A stretch of DNA of 64,000 bases from Ulva prolifera (taxonomy: Eukaryota; Chlorophyta; Ulvophyceae; Ulvales; Ulvaceae), in NCBI GenBank assembly GCA_023078555.1, contig CM041200.1, forward strand, positions 1,620,001 through 1,684,000. Reading direction: 5' to 3'. The notes below the pieces were generated by a model. That model was not told the DNA's origin, made no database searches, and worked only from the letters and a program-made list of their open reading frames with translations. Position numbers and translations under genes: made by a program. How positions within the stretch are numbered: the first letter of the stretch is position 1; each line of letters opens with the position of its first letter. Shown one piece after another: positions 10,285 to 23,087 of this stretch.

Positions 10285-13200
10285 ATGCGAAGAGCCTCAA
10301 AAGCGCACTACACGTTCTCATCAGGGGCACATGTGTTCCTGGCAAAACTATCAAGTCAACCAGCTAAGCAACCTCCTGGAGTGCCCTTCAAGCGCCGCGG
10401 GCGCAATGCCAAGAAGCACTCCACCCGCTTCTTTGTCTTTCCAGAGCTCGTCACCCGTGACCCAACAGCTGAGCATCGCCTCCAGGCTTCCACCACGGTC
10501 TCGAGGCTCCTGAAAGACCTCCGTGTGCCCACCTCGGGCCTCCCTATCCGCTTCTTCCTTGCCCCGGAGCAGCATGTTCCTGATGCCCCTGCAACTGCCC
10601 TTCCCTCACGTGCATTGGCAATCCCAGACTTCCGCACCCTCCAGGCGCTGGCAAAGTCCGGCCATGCCTCGACCGCAGACACACTCACCACCCTCATCTC
10701 CACAGCAGACTCCCTCCGCACGCTGGACGCGCTGCTCAGCGCTGGCCATGCCTCACAACCGCACGACCAGGCCCGCACAACCGCCGCTGGCTTCCGCAGG
10801 CTGCACGAGCTTGTGGCCAGAGCGGCGGCCTCAGCGTACACGCACTTCCCGTGCAACCTGCACGGCGGCCTGCCGCATGTGGCCGCAAGCAAGTGCCTGC
10901 AGGGCCAGCCGGTGGCGGCCGCCAGCACCGGCGCGGCCGCGCTGCTCCTGCAGAGCGCGCACCGCCTCGCGCAGCGGCGGCTGCTGCCCGCGCTGACTGA
11001 CCCGCCCCTTCTAGCCACGATGACCCCGGCCGAGCTCGCAGGCACCGCAGAGGCCGTTGTGCAGCTGCAGGCAGCCGCGGAGGCGCCGCTGGCACCGGAG
11101 TTCTGGGAGCGCGTGCTCGCGGCTGCGCATCGGGGTCAGTTCACGGTGCAGCAGATGGGTGCGCGCCCGCTTGTGCATGCATTCCCAGCCGCTGATACTT
11201 CAGGTTTGCTGATAGCTGCAGTGCAGCTGATATCTGCGGTGCGAGGCTGCTGCAGTCGTAGTGTGTCCGCGGGCAACATGCTCGATGGGCAGCCCCACTG
11301 TTCCTGTTGGTAGCGCACATGTCAACGAGGCCATGGGGCGCAAGCTTGCCTGTGCGCGACGCCCCCTGTTGCCGCGCAGGGCCGGCCAGTCAGATCTCCA
11401 ATGCCATCTCGCGGGCCCGCAACAGCCTGCCACCGGCCGCGCTGGAGGCAGCAGAGCGGCTGGAGCCGAGACGGACATGGCTGCACCCCAGCAGCTGCCA
11501 TGCGGCCGCGACCCTTGCCTCCGAGCTGCCGGCATCTCACACCCTCGCCTGCTGGCTCGCCGCACACGGCCCACAAAGCAGCGCCCACAGCACACCCCGG
11601 GCGCCGGAAGCAGCCGCACCGTTAGCACCCACCGCTGCAGCCGTTCAGGACGCGCTCCCGTGGCGGTGGCTCGGCCACGCACGGACTGTAGTAGCGTCAG
11701 GGGCCTCCCCAGAGGAGGCGGCGATGCAGCCGCAGGATGCTGTGAGGGCAGCACTGCACTCGCGGCTGCTGCAGCTGTCTCCCGACGACAGCGCGCTTGG
11801 GCTTGGGGTGCCCGGGGGCGGGTTCACGTGGCCGCAGCACGGCCACGCGATCCTGAGCGCGCTGCACACCCCCTTGGACACGAGGGCCACCCGCGCCGCT
11901 CTGCGGCCGCTGTTCACCATCGCCGAGGCCGCGCTGATGCAGCCGGGCAGCCGCGACGCCGCCGGGTCGCGGCGGTTGATCGCCGTCGGCCACGTGCTGG
12001 GTCTGATGGACCTCGCAAACGTGTCCGGGGCGGCACTGACGGCGCACAGCAGCGACGCGGTACAGAGGGTGCTTGCGCTCGCGTGTGAGGAGCTGCAGGC
12101 GCGCACGGAGATGCTGTCGGCGCACGAGGTCGCGAGCAGCGTGCTGATGCTGGGGGAGGTCCTCAGCATGCAGGTGAGCCCCTCTCGCACGCTGGCGTGC
12201 TGTGGAAAGCGGGTGTCCAGCAGCGGGACGCATGCCAGGACCTGCGCTCTGTCCGCTATGCCTGCTGGTGTTTCAGCGCAGCATGGCGCTGTGGTGCCAC
12301 TCAACTCCCAAGGGCTGGCGCGCGCTGTGTGCTGGGACGCTGTGCTGTGGTGTGCGGGCTCACTGCCTGGCCGTGAAAGCCAGAGTTGCGGCGGGGCTGA
12401 AGGACCAATGCTCGATTGGGTGCTCCTTGCGCAGCGCTGTGCGCACGCCGCGATCCATGCAGTGCCCTGCGGTGACTGAGCGTGGCGGTGGCCATGCTGT
12501 GCACACACCCCCGCCTGCATTGGCGCCTGTCTTGGACATCCTGCCGATGCTGCGGGCGGTGAAGCATCTCGGGTGACGCTCTGAGGCCATGCAGGGCACG
12601 TACACGAGGCTGCAGTGTGATGCAGCGCACGGCTACCTCGCCGGCCTCTTCTGCTCCCCGGCGGTACAGGCACACCGCTTCTCGTCGATGGAGCGCATGA
12701 TGCTGTGCTCCGGCATCCAGCGCCTGTTCGGGTCACGCACGCGCAACGCGTGGTGCAGCCAGCTGCAGACCCACATGGCGCCCCACCGCGCGGACCCGGC
12801 TTCGCGCCGTGTGCGGGTACACCCTGTTCCCCCTGCAGTCTCCGGCCGGTTCTCATCTCTATTGCCATGGTGCTTGTCTGACTGAAGTTGTCGCTGAGCG
12901 CGGGCCACAGGGGCTGGCGTGCAGGGTCCGGGCAAGGCCGCGGAGGTGCCGATGATGCATCCGTTCTGCCAGCACGTGGCCGACTTGGCTCGGGCAGAGC
13001 TGACCGCGTCGAACCCAGGCGCCCCAGAGGAGGCGCGTTGCCTGCTCGCCACATTTGGGGCCATCAGCATGAGGTACCAGGATGTGCGCCCCCCCCCACA
13101 AGCTTATCCCTGTCCCCCCCTGCGTGCCCCCTTCCAGGTCCAGAGCGTGTGCTGCTGTGGGTCTGCCGGCAACCTGGTCGCACTTCCAGCACCCCTGTGT

Positions 13201-16200
13201 GCCGCCATCCGTGTGCTGCCATCACGCTCATCGCATGCAGCCCTTGCAGCTGCGCTGCATCCCCAGGCAGTGTGCGCCTGATTGCGATGAGGTGGCACAC
13301 GCATCGCTTGCTACGGATGCGCGGTGCAGGTGATCGGCTTTCTGCGGGCGGCTGTGGCGGTGCTGCACGCCGACCTGCGCGGCGCGGCGGCCGCGGGCTA
13401 CGCCAACAAGGCGCTCGCCCACATCCTGTTTGCGCTGGGGGAGCTGCGCGTGCCCTTCGAGACGGTGTACCCCCTGGTGCTGCAGATCTGCGACCTCCTG
13501 CAGACCCGGGTGCCGACCATGGACGCCACGTGCGCCTCCCCTCTGCGGGCTGAGCCGCGCTCGCCCTGCCTCGGGTCGTTCGCTCGTGGGCGCTATCTGT
13601 CGGTGAAGGGCTCCAGGGTGTCGAGGGCCGCAACCCGTGACTCCGGTGCTTCGACCGCATTGTACAAGAACGCAGTGGTATTGCGGTCATATCACTGCAT
13701 CGCCACAGAACTATACCCACGTACTGTTCTGAAGCACAATGGAACGCCCTTGCTCCCGCTGCGGTGCCTGGTGTGCCAGAGGGCAACTCGAGGACAGTAC
13801 AGTGCAACACACAGCGGACACCGCGCTGCGCCGGGGATGCTGCATTCTCGGCGGCACCGCTGTGAGTGCCGTGGCTGGCGTGAGCGCAGTGCAGGAGCGT
13901 GTGCATGTGCAGGGAGTGCTACCTGGTGGTGGATGCGCTGGCAAAGCTGCGCACGCCAACACCAGAGGCGTCTCCGCTGCTGCTGGCTGTCATGGCCCAC
14001 CTCGCCCAAGGCCTGGACCTGCGGCCGCAGCGTCCCGCACTCCACCTCAACCTGCTCGGTACCCCCCCCTCACAGCTCATCAAGCTCGCCAACGCTATCA
14101 AGGTGCGCCCTCGCCCGCCTGAACACGCCCCTCCCTGGAGGCCGGCTGCGGGCGGTGGCTGCGGGCGTGCGCCTGGGGGGCCGTCACGCGAAACGTGGCG
14201 GCGATCCGGGTAGTGCGGCGGCAGATGTCTGAGCATTCAAGGGCGCTGGTGCATGCATGCAGGGCTTCATGCCGCAGACACATGGCGTGGTGACGCGCGA
14301 GATGCAGACAGCGCCGAAGGCCGCGTTTGTGCGGCTACTGGTGTCACACCTCATGCGCCACTGCGCCGCAGACCTGACGCACCGCGACCTCATTCGCATC
14401 CTGCGCCTGCTCAAGGACTCCGCACTCGGCCGGGACGTGCCGAAGCCATGGACGCAGGACGCGGCGCTCCGCATCATCGACCGCTTCAACAGCCACCTCT
14501 TTGGCGCGGCGCCGAAGGCCGTAGCAGCGGGGCGGTACTGGCAGGATCAGGAGCTGCGAGACGTGACTTATCTCGGCGCGGCGTCAGCGGCGCCGGTGCC
14601 GAAGCCGCGGCGGACGCCGCTGACGCCACAGCTGCAATCGGAGGGAGCCATGTCTGCGCTGGCCGGGTTGGAGGGGCTGACGGCGGCAGACGTGCTTCCA
14701 GATGGGTATGTGCACGATGAGGAGGGGCAGGGGGGGCTGATTGGGACAGAGCCGGTGAGGTGGGCGTATGGCAAGGCATACGGAGTGGTGCAGGACTCGA
14801 GCCAGATCATCCTGGGGTCGCTGAAGGTGCTCCTCCCCTGCAGCTGCTTCTGCGGTCTGCAAGCATTGCATGGACTGAGCAACTCGAACATGCTCCCGGC
14901 AGCTCGTGGGCCCAATCCTACGCAGCTCGCGGGGAGCTGGCTGATGCGCCACGATGAGGCGCAGCGGGCGGTAGGCGCGCCGAGCTGTCTCAGGCATGCA
15001 TTCGTTCGCGCGCATGCATGCATACGTGCGACTGGGCGCGTTGTGAAGCCGCGTTCGCATGCACATCTCCAGCACGTCGGCCTGCGGCTTGCTTCGTCAT
15101 GCACCCGCAAATTTGGTTCTGCTTTGCCCAAATGCTGATGGCAGTGCACTCGTTCAGCGTGGTGTGTGCTGCATGTGCACTTCCGACAGCCAGCGTGTGT
15201 ATGTCCGCGCCGATGCATACGCAGCCGGGCCCTCGCTGCGCTGAGGCATGAGCCTGTCATGACACGACCTCGACGGGGTCGTGATCGGCGTGCATGTGGT
15301 GCTGCACCCTGACACTGCGACGGGCCAGGATGACGCAGGGGTTATGAACGCACTCTTGAACACACGCGGCCGTGCAGGTGATGGACTGGGACACGCACCT
15401 CCTGCACACGGTGGAGACGCTGGTCGCCAACATGGGCCCCCGCGGCCTACATGGCCAGCCCACCGTGCTCGACCAGACCTCCTCCGTTGAGGGGACGCAC
15501 ATGCAGGTGTGGCAGCAGGCAGGCTACCACGGCCAAGACGCCCCCCCTGAGGAGCCTGAGCCGCAGTATGGAGGGCGCATGGACGGCCGCGGCCGGGGAG
15601 GCCGCGGCCGAGGCGGCCGTGACCTCGCCCCAACCCCCTTTGTTGTCCCACACGCTCCAGATCTAGCAACGTGCGTCCTCCCGTGGAATTCGTTAGTGAT
15701 GTGACCGCTCTCCGGGGTACTGACGCCCCTGCCATCGTGTGCCCAGCGTCACGCGCGATTAACTTGCTTTGTCGTCACCCGCGCACAGCCTCGCCCTGTA
15801 TCGCACGCGCCTTCCAATAGGTAGCGGGGGGCTGCAGGCTAGAGGACGGAGGCACGAACCGGCCGCTGCAGATGCACCGGGCTTTCGAGGCGTTTGACGC
15901 GGCGCAGCTCCTCGTAGCCATTGCAGACCTCTACCCTGACAGCGCCTCCGGCGGCCGCGCGCTGTGCCGGCGGGTCGCGCCGCAGCTGTTCTCCCTCTTC
16001 CCCCCCGGCAGCCACCGCACCGCCGACCTCGCACGCATGCTGTGGGCGCTCGGCGTGCTGGCCGACCCTGCGGACCCGCAGCTGCGGCAGGCGGCCATCG
16101 GCAACGCGCTGCGACAGTGCAGCCGGGGCATGAGCCGCATGCATGCAAAGTTCACGATGATGGCAATGAAGGGCATGGCAACGATGGCCCGCGGCGGCCA

Positions 16201-17415
16201 GCTGTATAGCGACGGCGAGGCTGAGGCGGGCAAACCGTGGAGGCGCTTCCTGGAGGCTGCCGACACGGACGAGGCCCGCGGCGAGGTCCGCACGCTCGCG
16301 AATGAAGCCAATGTGTTTGCTAAACGCGCAGCCGGACACCTAGGCTCCGCTCTGACTGCCGGTGCTGTCCCCCTTGCGCACACTGCTGCCTGTGCCCATT
16401 CGGCGTGCGTCAGGCTTAGCGCGGTGGTGGAGCTGTAGCAGCCGTGGCTGTGTGTTGGAAGGGCCTGCTTTGGGGAAGCGCAGACCCATGGCGGGGCGGA
16501 GCACGGGCGTGGCCGGCTGAGCCGCTGCTGTGGTGTGCAGAATGGAGCGCGACCCGCAGCTGCAGTCTGAGGCCGGAGGGCGTTGGGGAGGCCGTGCGCG
16601 CGGCGGCGCTGCTGTGCCCCCGGAGCTCCGCGACGCTGGCCACCCTGTGGAACGTCGGCGCGCAGGTCCTGCGTGCGCACGAGAGGCCGCAGGAGGTGCC
16701 TCTGCGTGCTGTGACGGCGATGCTGGAGAGCACAGCAGCCGTGAGGGCCGGCACGCCGAAGCACACCCTGCAGGTCAACACAGGGGCGCTGCTCAAGGTC
16801 GCGCGCACGCGGCTGCTGCATGGCCGCCGGCGGGTTGCCCCGCTGCAGGTGCGCCGGTTTGTTGCGGCGCTGCGGCACACAGCCCCGCATGTGGCCGTCC
16901 GCGACGGGGGCCTGCTTGCGGCGATCCTGAGGGAGTCTGCCGGGACGCCGATGATCGCCAACGTGAAGCGCCGAGGCCGCGTGGGGGCTGAGCGCTTTGT
17001 GCGGATGTTTGAGGACATCGCAGAGCTGCGGGACTACGGAGTCGTCTTCTCTGCGGCTGGGCCGGAGGGGCTCGATGGCGGTGCCGCAGCCGTGGCGGAT
17101 GCCACCCTTGTGCAGCGGCTGGAGGGGTTGCTGGCGGACGTGGAGGCGGCAAATGTGAGGCAGCCACCTGCCGACGCAGCAGAGCAAGGAGCGAGGGCGG
17201 GGGCTGGCAGCGTTGGAGAGGAGAGAGGCGACGACGACGATGGTTCGGAAAGCGATGTGTTTGAGGCGGAACTGGAGGCCGCTGGGCAGCCGTCTGAAAG
17301 GCTGGATTATAGCTTAGAGGGCAGGGTGGGGCGTATGCAGTGGAAGGAGACCGCCTGGGATGACGAGCTGACTTGGAGGCTGCAGAGTGCGCTCGGGACG
17401 ATCCTCGGGCGATGA
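10285..17415 (+). CDS. Large helical-repeat protein, probably organelle-targeted
   Basis: Multi-exon, GC-rich gene. Coding blocks lie at about 10285-11204, 11391-12172, 12595-12810, 12919-13079, 13330-13507, 13905-14101, 14260-14827, 15380-15640, 15872-16343 and 16540-17415 (stop). The first ATG (10285) opens an Arg/Ser/Ala-rich leader followed by a basic stretch, resembling a transit peptide. The body is Ala/Leu helical with repeated phrases such as HILFALGELRVPFETVY, LARMLWALGVLADP and MDLANVSGAALTAHSS, reminiscent of the ALWALA-type repeats of algal organelle RNA-binding families (OPR, HPR, RAP/FASTK-like). An RG-rich segment at 15.57-15.63 kb fits RNA contact. No RAP domain is visible at the acidic C-terminus. 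Several joins were not proved and the region could be two adjacent genes. Confidence 0.6.
15568..15630 (+). other. Arg-Gly-rich (RGG-like) segment
   Basis: Within the helical-repeat gene the frame reads YGGRMDGRGRGGRGRGGRD. Such runs commonly bind RNA and are targets of arginine methylation. The DNA is a near-perfect GGCCGCGGCC-rich run and may be length-variable. Confidence 0.6.
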
Positions 17416-18006
17416 TGGCTAGGCTTGCTGTGCGGTTTGACCATGAGAATGCTTGTGTGGAGAAATGATGTGTCACTTAGAATGCACACAGTTTAGGTAT
17501 GGGTACATGCACGTGCAGATTCCTCCAGCAGCGCAGTGGAGTACACAGTGAATTGGTGTCCCTGCTGATAGCTTGCGACTGTGTGGATGACTGTGTTCCA
17601 GACATGGACATGTTGGCGTTCGCTGTGCCCATTCCCTCTCTGAGACGACAGAAACTCAGATGTCCGCGTGCATGCTGTGGCTATTGCACTGTGCAGTCAA
17701 ACATGCGCACAGAACCTGCCTTTCACAAGCTGCCCATGCACGGCCACGGTCATGTGATTGTGCACAGCCCATTGCCACTCGAATCTACATCTGCATTCAT
17801 TTGGAGCCCATACCGAACGTCCTCTAACATTGTGCAGGACGTCCTCTGCTACAGCCGTAGCAACCCGGGCCTTGCTCTACATATTTAAACAGACATGCGC
17901 TTGGGCTGAGCATTCTCAGGTCGTAACAAATGCATCAGCATTGAATTTCAATCTGGCCCGAATTCAATCACAGCTAAGGCACAGTCGGTGCCTGATCAAT
18001 TAATAA
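17416..18006. other. 3' flanks of convergent genes, no gene seen
   Basis: Separates the stop of the rightward helical-repeat gene from the stop of the leftward membrane-protein gene. It is less GC-rich than the exons to its left. No TGTAA was noticed on the + strand near the stop. Confidence 0.5.
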
Positions 18007-21000
18007 TCATAGAAACGTGCTCATCACCGGAGGTAGTGGCAACATCATGGAGCCACCAGCCTCGCCGACGTGCAGGTCCGTGGTTTCTGAGTCCTTGTCA
18101 TTGTTCGGTATACTCTGGGATACCTCTGCCTCAGACTCCTCTGCGGCAGGCTCCCGGTCGTTGCATGCTGGCAATGCACCAGCCTGCTGCGCCGGAGGTG
18201 GCGAGTGGAATGTGTGCCTAGGATCTCTCCGCAGATAGCTTCTACTGGGCGTGCCCATGCTGTGTGCCGAGCTTCCTGTGCTGAGGCCCTGCGAGGCCTG
18301 CACCCTCCCGAGGCTCTGGGCCCGTTTGCCCCTCCCCCCCTTGCAGTTCTGGCTAACCCAGGCGCCACTGCTGTCCCCATGCATCAGCCCAGAGGACCCG
18401 GCGGGGCCTTTGCGCATGGCACCAACCTGGAGCCATGCACTGTCTGCGATGCTCTGTGAAAGCTGCCCGGTGGGCACCCTTAGCGGAGGCTCGCCAGGCA
18501 GCATGCTGTGGCACCGTATTGACACGGTGTCGCTCTGCGGGGACCCTGGAAGGGCCGCGCTGTTGTCTGCCGCATGCTCTACAGCCGCGGCCTGGCTGAC
18601 CTCAGCACTGGGCGCTCGGCCCCGCGCCATCACAGAGCCTGACCAGCTCATTGCCAACCCATGCTCAATTTCGATGGTGCTTGCATCCCTCACCTGCTGT
18701 CTCACAGCCTGCTCCGGACTGTTGGAGTAGATGTGTTGCAGCACGGACGGCCGCATCGCTGGGCTTTCACACGTCTTTGTTGCCAGGTCTGCAGTGTCCT
18801 CTCCAGCATGGTGCTCCTTCGCGTGCTGTGGTGTGGTAGCCGCCACCTCAGGAACTTGGCGGTGGGCCGTCACCGCATCCATGAGCCGCTGGAGTGCTCT
18901 TGGTGTTGCAGGAACGACTGCATGGCTGCTACTTTGCCGGGCTCCACCCGACGCTGTTACCTGTGAAGCGAGCGCTCCAGACATGACACCATGCGCCGCC
19001 GTTGTGGAGGGCATCACTCGCACGTGGACGACCGTGTCTGCGCCGCTGGCTGTGTCCGCATCGCTGCCAGGCGCCATGCTGTCGCAGACAGCTGCCACAT
19101 CTTCCGCAGACAGCTTCACGGCCTTGACGGCCACCACGGTGGCCGCAACGGCCCCCTCAGCATGCGGCGCACATCCAGTCTTAGCACCCTCACTGTGCAT
19201 GCACACTGCAATGGCGTACCCCGCAGTGAGCCTGTGCGTGCTCTGCGCCACAGCACAGTGCTTGGATGGCTCTGCCATGCATTGAGCTGGCGTGACAGAC
19301 TCTGCGCTTGGCCGCAGGCCCGACGCGGCCTTGAAGCTGCTGTACCCACTGAGGACCGTCAGCCTGGGAGGCTGCAAGGTGCTCGAGGCTGGGTCAGGCA
19401 GCGCATCAGGCTTCTGATGCTCCACCACGCCGCTGGCCGTCTCGCCAGACACCTCCGCGGTCCTGGCCCTGGCGTGGCCAGGTTGCAGGGCACTGCAGGA
19501 GTGGTGGTGCATGGTGAGATGCGCAGAGGGGCTCCGCGCGTGCAGCTGTGAGCTTAAGCATGCCGCCGACAACCCAGCGCTTTGCCCGAAGCTGTCCTCA
19601 TGGGCACGCTGCGGAGCTGATCGCATTGCACAGGACTCGATGACTGAACTACCATCATCTTGCTGAATATGGCCCTCTGCAAGATCCCCCAAGCCTGGGT
19701 GCGCAAGTAGCTGTAGCCCTCGCCCGCCCCTGCTGCCACGCAGGCTGCTTCCTTCAGTGCTTGTGGATGCTCCTGCCGCTGACCTGTGAGATTACCAGGC
19801 ATCAGTGGTGCAACAAAGCAGATGTGAGATGGCTGATGCTATTTGGAGGTTGTGCAAGACGGCAGGGGTGCAGACGAGCGGGGGCCGCACTCCTGGCTGC
19901 CTAGATTGAGAAGCGTGGGCAGGGCATCTGAGATGCTGATTTGCACAGCGAGCGATTCTGAACCATCTGTGTCCCGTCCGTGAAGATAGTGCAAGTGCTG
20001 TGGCGCCACCTTGAGTGTGGCCAGCGACGGCGGGGTCGTCGGCTCCCGCTGACTAGGCTCCTTGATGAACACAAGCGAGCAGCAGCGGTGCTGATTGTGG
20101 TTCCGCACGACTGCAGCTGCTTCCAGCACAAGGTGCAGCTGCACATCATCTGCGACAGTCAGCCACAGGTACTCCACCGAAGGCAGCGCCGAGGCGATGC
20201 CAGCACGTGCGCAAGTGCACATACATGTAGACCCACGAGCCCGCGTGCTTGGCTAGTGCGAGACGCCCAGGCTGAGCACAACATCAGTGCAATACAGTGC
20301 TGAATTGAGGCTGCTGAGGCAGGGGGTCCGCACCACGCGTTGCAGCTCCCACTCCACCGCTGCATCTTCAGCTGCGCGGCGCGGCCGTGCAATGAGGTCC
20401 AGGCTTGCCCTGCAGCCACTGATGGCCTGCAGGGTCCTGGCTCTGGAGAGGGCACACGGCGCCACAAGATCAGCCGCCACCGTCACCACCGCTGCAATGT
20501 AGTCTGCAGCAAAGTTGGCCCCCTCCCCCTGGGTTGGCCTAGGCACGGCACAACCTTCTTGGCAAGGGCGCATGAGATGGTGGGGGCACCAAGCCTTGAG
20601 CTGTGCATGCACCTTATGGGCTTCAGCGCTGTCGGAGAGCCGCGTGCCAGCGCCCCAGAGGAGCAGAATTGCGCCGAACGCTCGCAGCAGAGATGCGCCG
20701 CCACAGTGCACGCTGACAAGAACTGCCAGGCGCACGACGCTGCCGCCAGAGACCCAGGTGTGGAGCATCTGCCACACCAGGAGGAGCAGGCAGGATGCTA
20801 GCAGGAACAGCTCAGAGTCCAGGGCGGCGCTGGTGCTGCCGTACGGGCACCTCGTCGCCGAATGCATGCGGCGGGCGTGCAGAGCCTCCCACAGGAACGC
20901 CACATTGCATGCAGCGACTATCAGGCGTGCTATCATGAGGATGATTTCCAGGAGCAGTGGCTGCCGGCCTGACAGCATCAGGTGGGACACAGCCGCTGTC

Positions 21001-23087
21001 AGCACCAGCGACCCCATGGCCTGTCCTGCCAGAGCTGCACAGCGTATCTGTTGTGAATCAAGTGGCAACATTGTGTGGCGGGCGGGCTGTGGCAGGTGAG
21101 GAGGACGGTGGCCATGGTGGGGAGCACAAGTGCTGCATCTCTGATGCAGGCATGGAGGAGTCGCACCGCGCCGTGTCGCCCGGTGCGCTGCTGAGAAGAC
21201 CAGCTGCGGAGCGAACAGCTGCGGGAGGCACGTGAAGGGCACCCTCTGTCCCGGCTGCACAGCCCATGCGAGGTGGTCCAGGGTCATGCCAGCCCCAGCA
21301 ATCAGCCACCACTGCAGGGCGCTTGAGAACAAAAAGAACAGTTCTGCAGCCTGCACATGAACGGCTTATTGTTGTGCCGAGTTCTCGCCATGGCATGGAC
21401 TCTGGGCGCACATCAGTGTTCAGAGTCCACGCAGTCATCGTTCTCGCCCGCAAGTCACAGGGTGGCGGGAGGGATCACAGACCCCTCAGCACAGCGCAGG
21501 TGCAGCCACAATCGATGGCATCGTGGATGTGCGTACCAGCAGAAGGCCCACTTGTGCTGGATCACGTGGGAAAGTCGTCCGTTGCTCGCGGATGAGAGTG
21601 TGCACGACGGCGGAGCTGAATGCCAAGCCCATCACGCCGCTTGCAGCCAGCAGCACGGTCGAAACAGTTGACAGGTCAGGTAGCAGCGACACGACACCTA
21701 CTGCCACATGCTCGCGAAATGTCATCCGAGGCGCTGGAGTGGTCCACTTCATGTGCTTCACATCCAGCGAAACTGTGCCTGTTGTGGACGCTCTGGACGT
21801 CCCGCTGGGGACCGCCTCAGGCGGTTCGGAGCCCCCGCGTCGCGCTCTGAACAGCTCCGCTGGAGCGATGCCTCTCGACGTGGCGTCAGAGGGGCTGCTG
21901 CACGCCGAACTGGAGGTGCCACTGCAACTTGGCGGGGACGGCCGCGCTGGGGCTGGCGAGTCGGAGTGGTGGCTGGTTGCTGAGCTTGAGGCCGTGGCTG
22001 AGCGGCTCTCACGGTCCCGCGCACCGCCAGCACAGCCGGTGCCATACATCATTGCGGAGTGGGGGGCCAGGTCTCTGGACGTTCTGGCTGTGGAGAGGTC
22101 CGCCTCGGAGAGGGTGGACAGGGAGGTGCCTGAGCCGATATCAGCAGACAAGGGCACGGAGTGTGCCTCAGGGCTGGGTGTGTCAGTGCGCAGCGGGAAG
22201 GGTGTGTGTGCGTGTGGCTCAGGGGGGCGACAGCGCTCGGGGGAGCTGTCCTGTGAGCTCGATACGTCAGCGTCCGAGCCATGGGTGGGAGCCCTGCACC
22301 GTGTGGAACGGGAATGGAGGGGCGCAGGCCTGTATGAGGATGCAGGGGGACTTGGCGGCGGAGCACTTGTGGGGCACGTGTCGGGCTTGGATGGGTGAAG
22401 GAAGTTGGGCCCGGGCAACTGCGGGGACGACAGTGGGCTGAAGGGTTGGGGCATCAAGGAGAGCGATGACAGCGAGGGCTGGGCCTGCATGCTCAGCTGT
22501 GGACAGCTGTGGCGGTCTGTATGGGGCTTGGCAGTAGCAGCCCACATCCTGTGCATGGCCGTCTTGTCGGCCGCTGCACCTGGGCCTGTGGTCCTGAAGC
22601 GAGGACACAAGGGCGTCTCGGGTGACACCAGCCCTGAAGAACAGGCCTGTCTGTCCGTGGCTGCATCGGCAATGTCTAGCACAGGGGGACCCTGCGATGG
22701 CCGAGAGGACATTGAGAAAATGCGTTCCAGGATGCGTGGGGCATCATTCTCCGACACAGTGCTGGCACCACCACCCGCGCTTCCTCTGAACCGCTGGCCC
22801 CTCCGTGCATGCTCGGGACCCAGGTTGCTGAGTGACGTCAGTGTAGCCTCTCGCCCATGTGGTGCGCTGTCGCTGGGGATGTTCCCAACTTCACACGCGT
22901 CATCCACCTCATCGGAGATGGCGGGGAGAGAGTGATCGCTCAAGGTGTCATGGAGATCCATGGACCCGAATGCTCTGGCGTCCCTGCTCAAAGCGCTCCT
23001 GGTGCCCCGAGATACGCAGCCGGAGTCTTGGCTGGAGCGAGTGCTCCGAGGGCTGCCTGCTCTCTTCGTGCGGGATGCTCGGCCCAT
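18007..23087 (-). CDS. Polytopic membrane protein with two long disordered tails
   Basis: Exon 1 is 23087-21552 (ATG at 23087; exactly 512 codons; donor CAA|GTGGGC). The next exon begins at 21350 (acceptor CAG, GCTGCAGAA). Further blocks lie at about 21050-20250 and 20190-19840, and the last exon runs from about 19665 to the stop at 18007. The first about 440 residues are Ser/Pro-rich and disordered, then comes the first membrane helix (VLLAASGVMGLAFSSAVVHT). About six more hydrophobic segments follow, including ELFFLFSSALQWWLIAGAGM, EIILMIARLIVAACNVAFLW and ELFLLASCLLLLVWQMLHTW. The final about 550 residues are again low-complexity. The pattern is compatible with a seven-helix, GPCR-like or sensor protein, but I see no diagnostic motif. 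Splices inside the membrane part are provisional. Confidence 0.6.

Noticed and set aside
21523..22398. 291-codon + strand open frame
   Set aside because: Antisense shadow of the Ser/Pro-rich first exon of the polytopic membrane gene, whose - frame is longer, ends in a membrane helix and a good donor.
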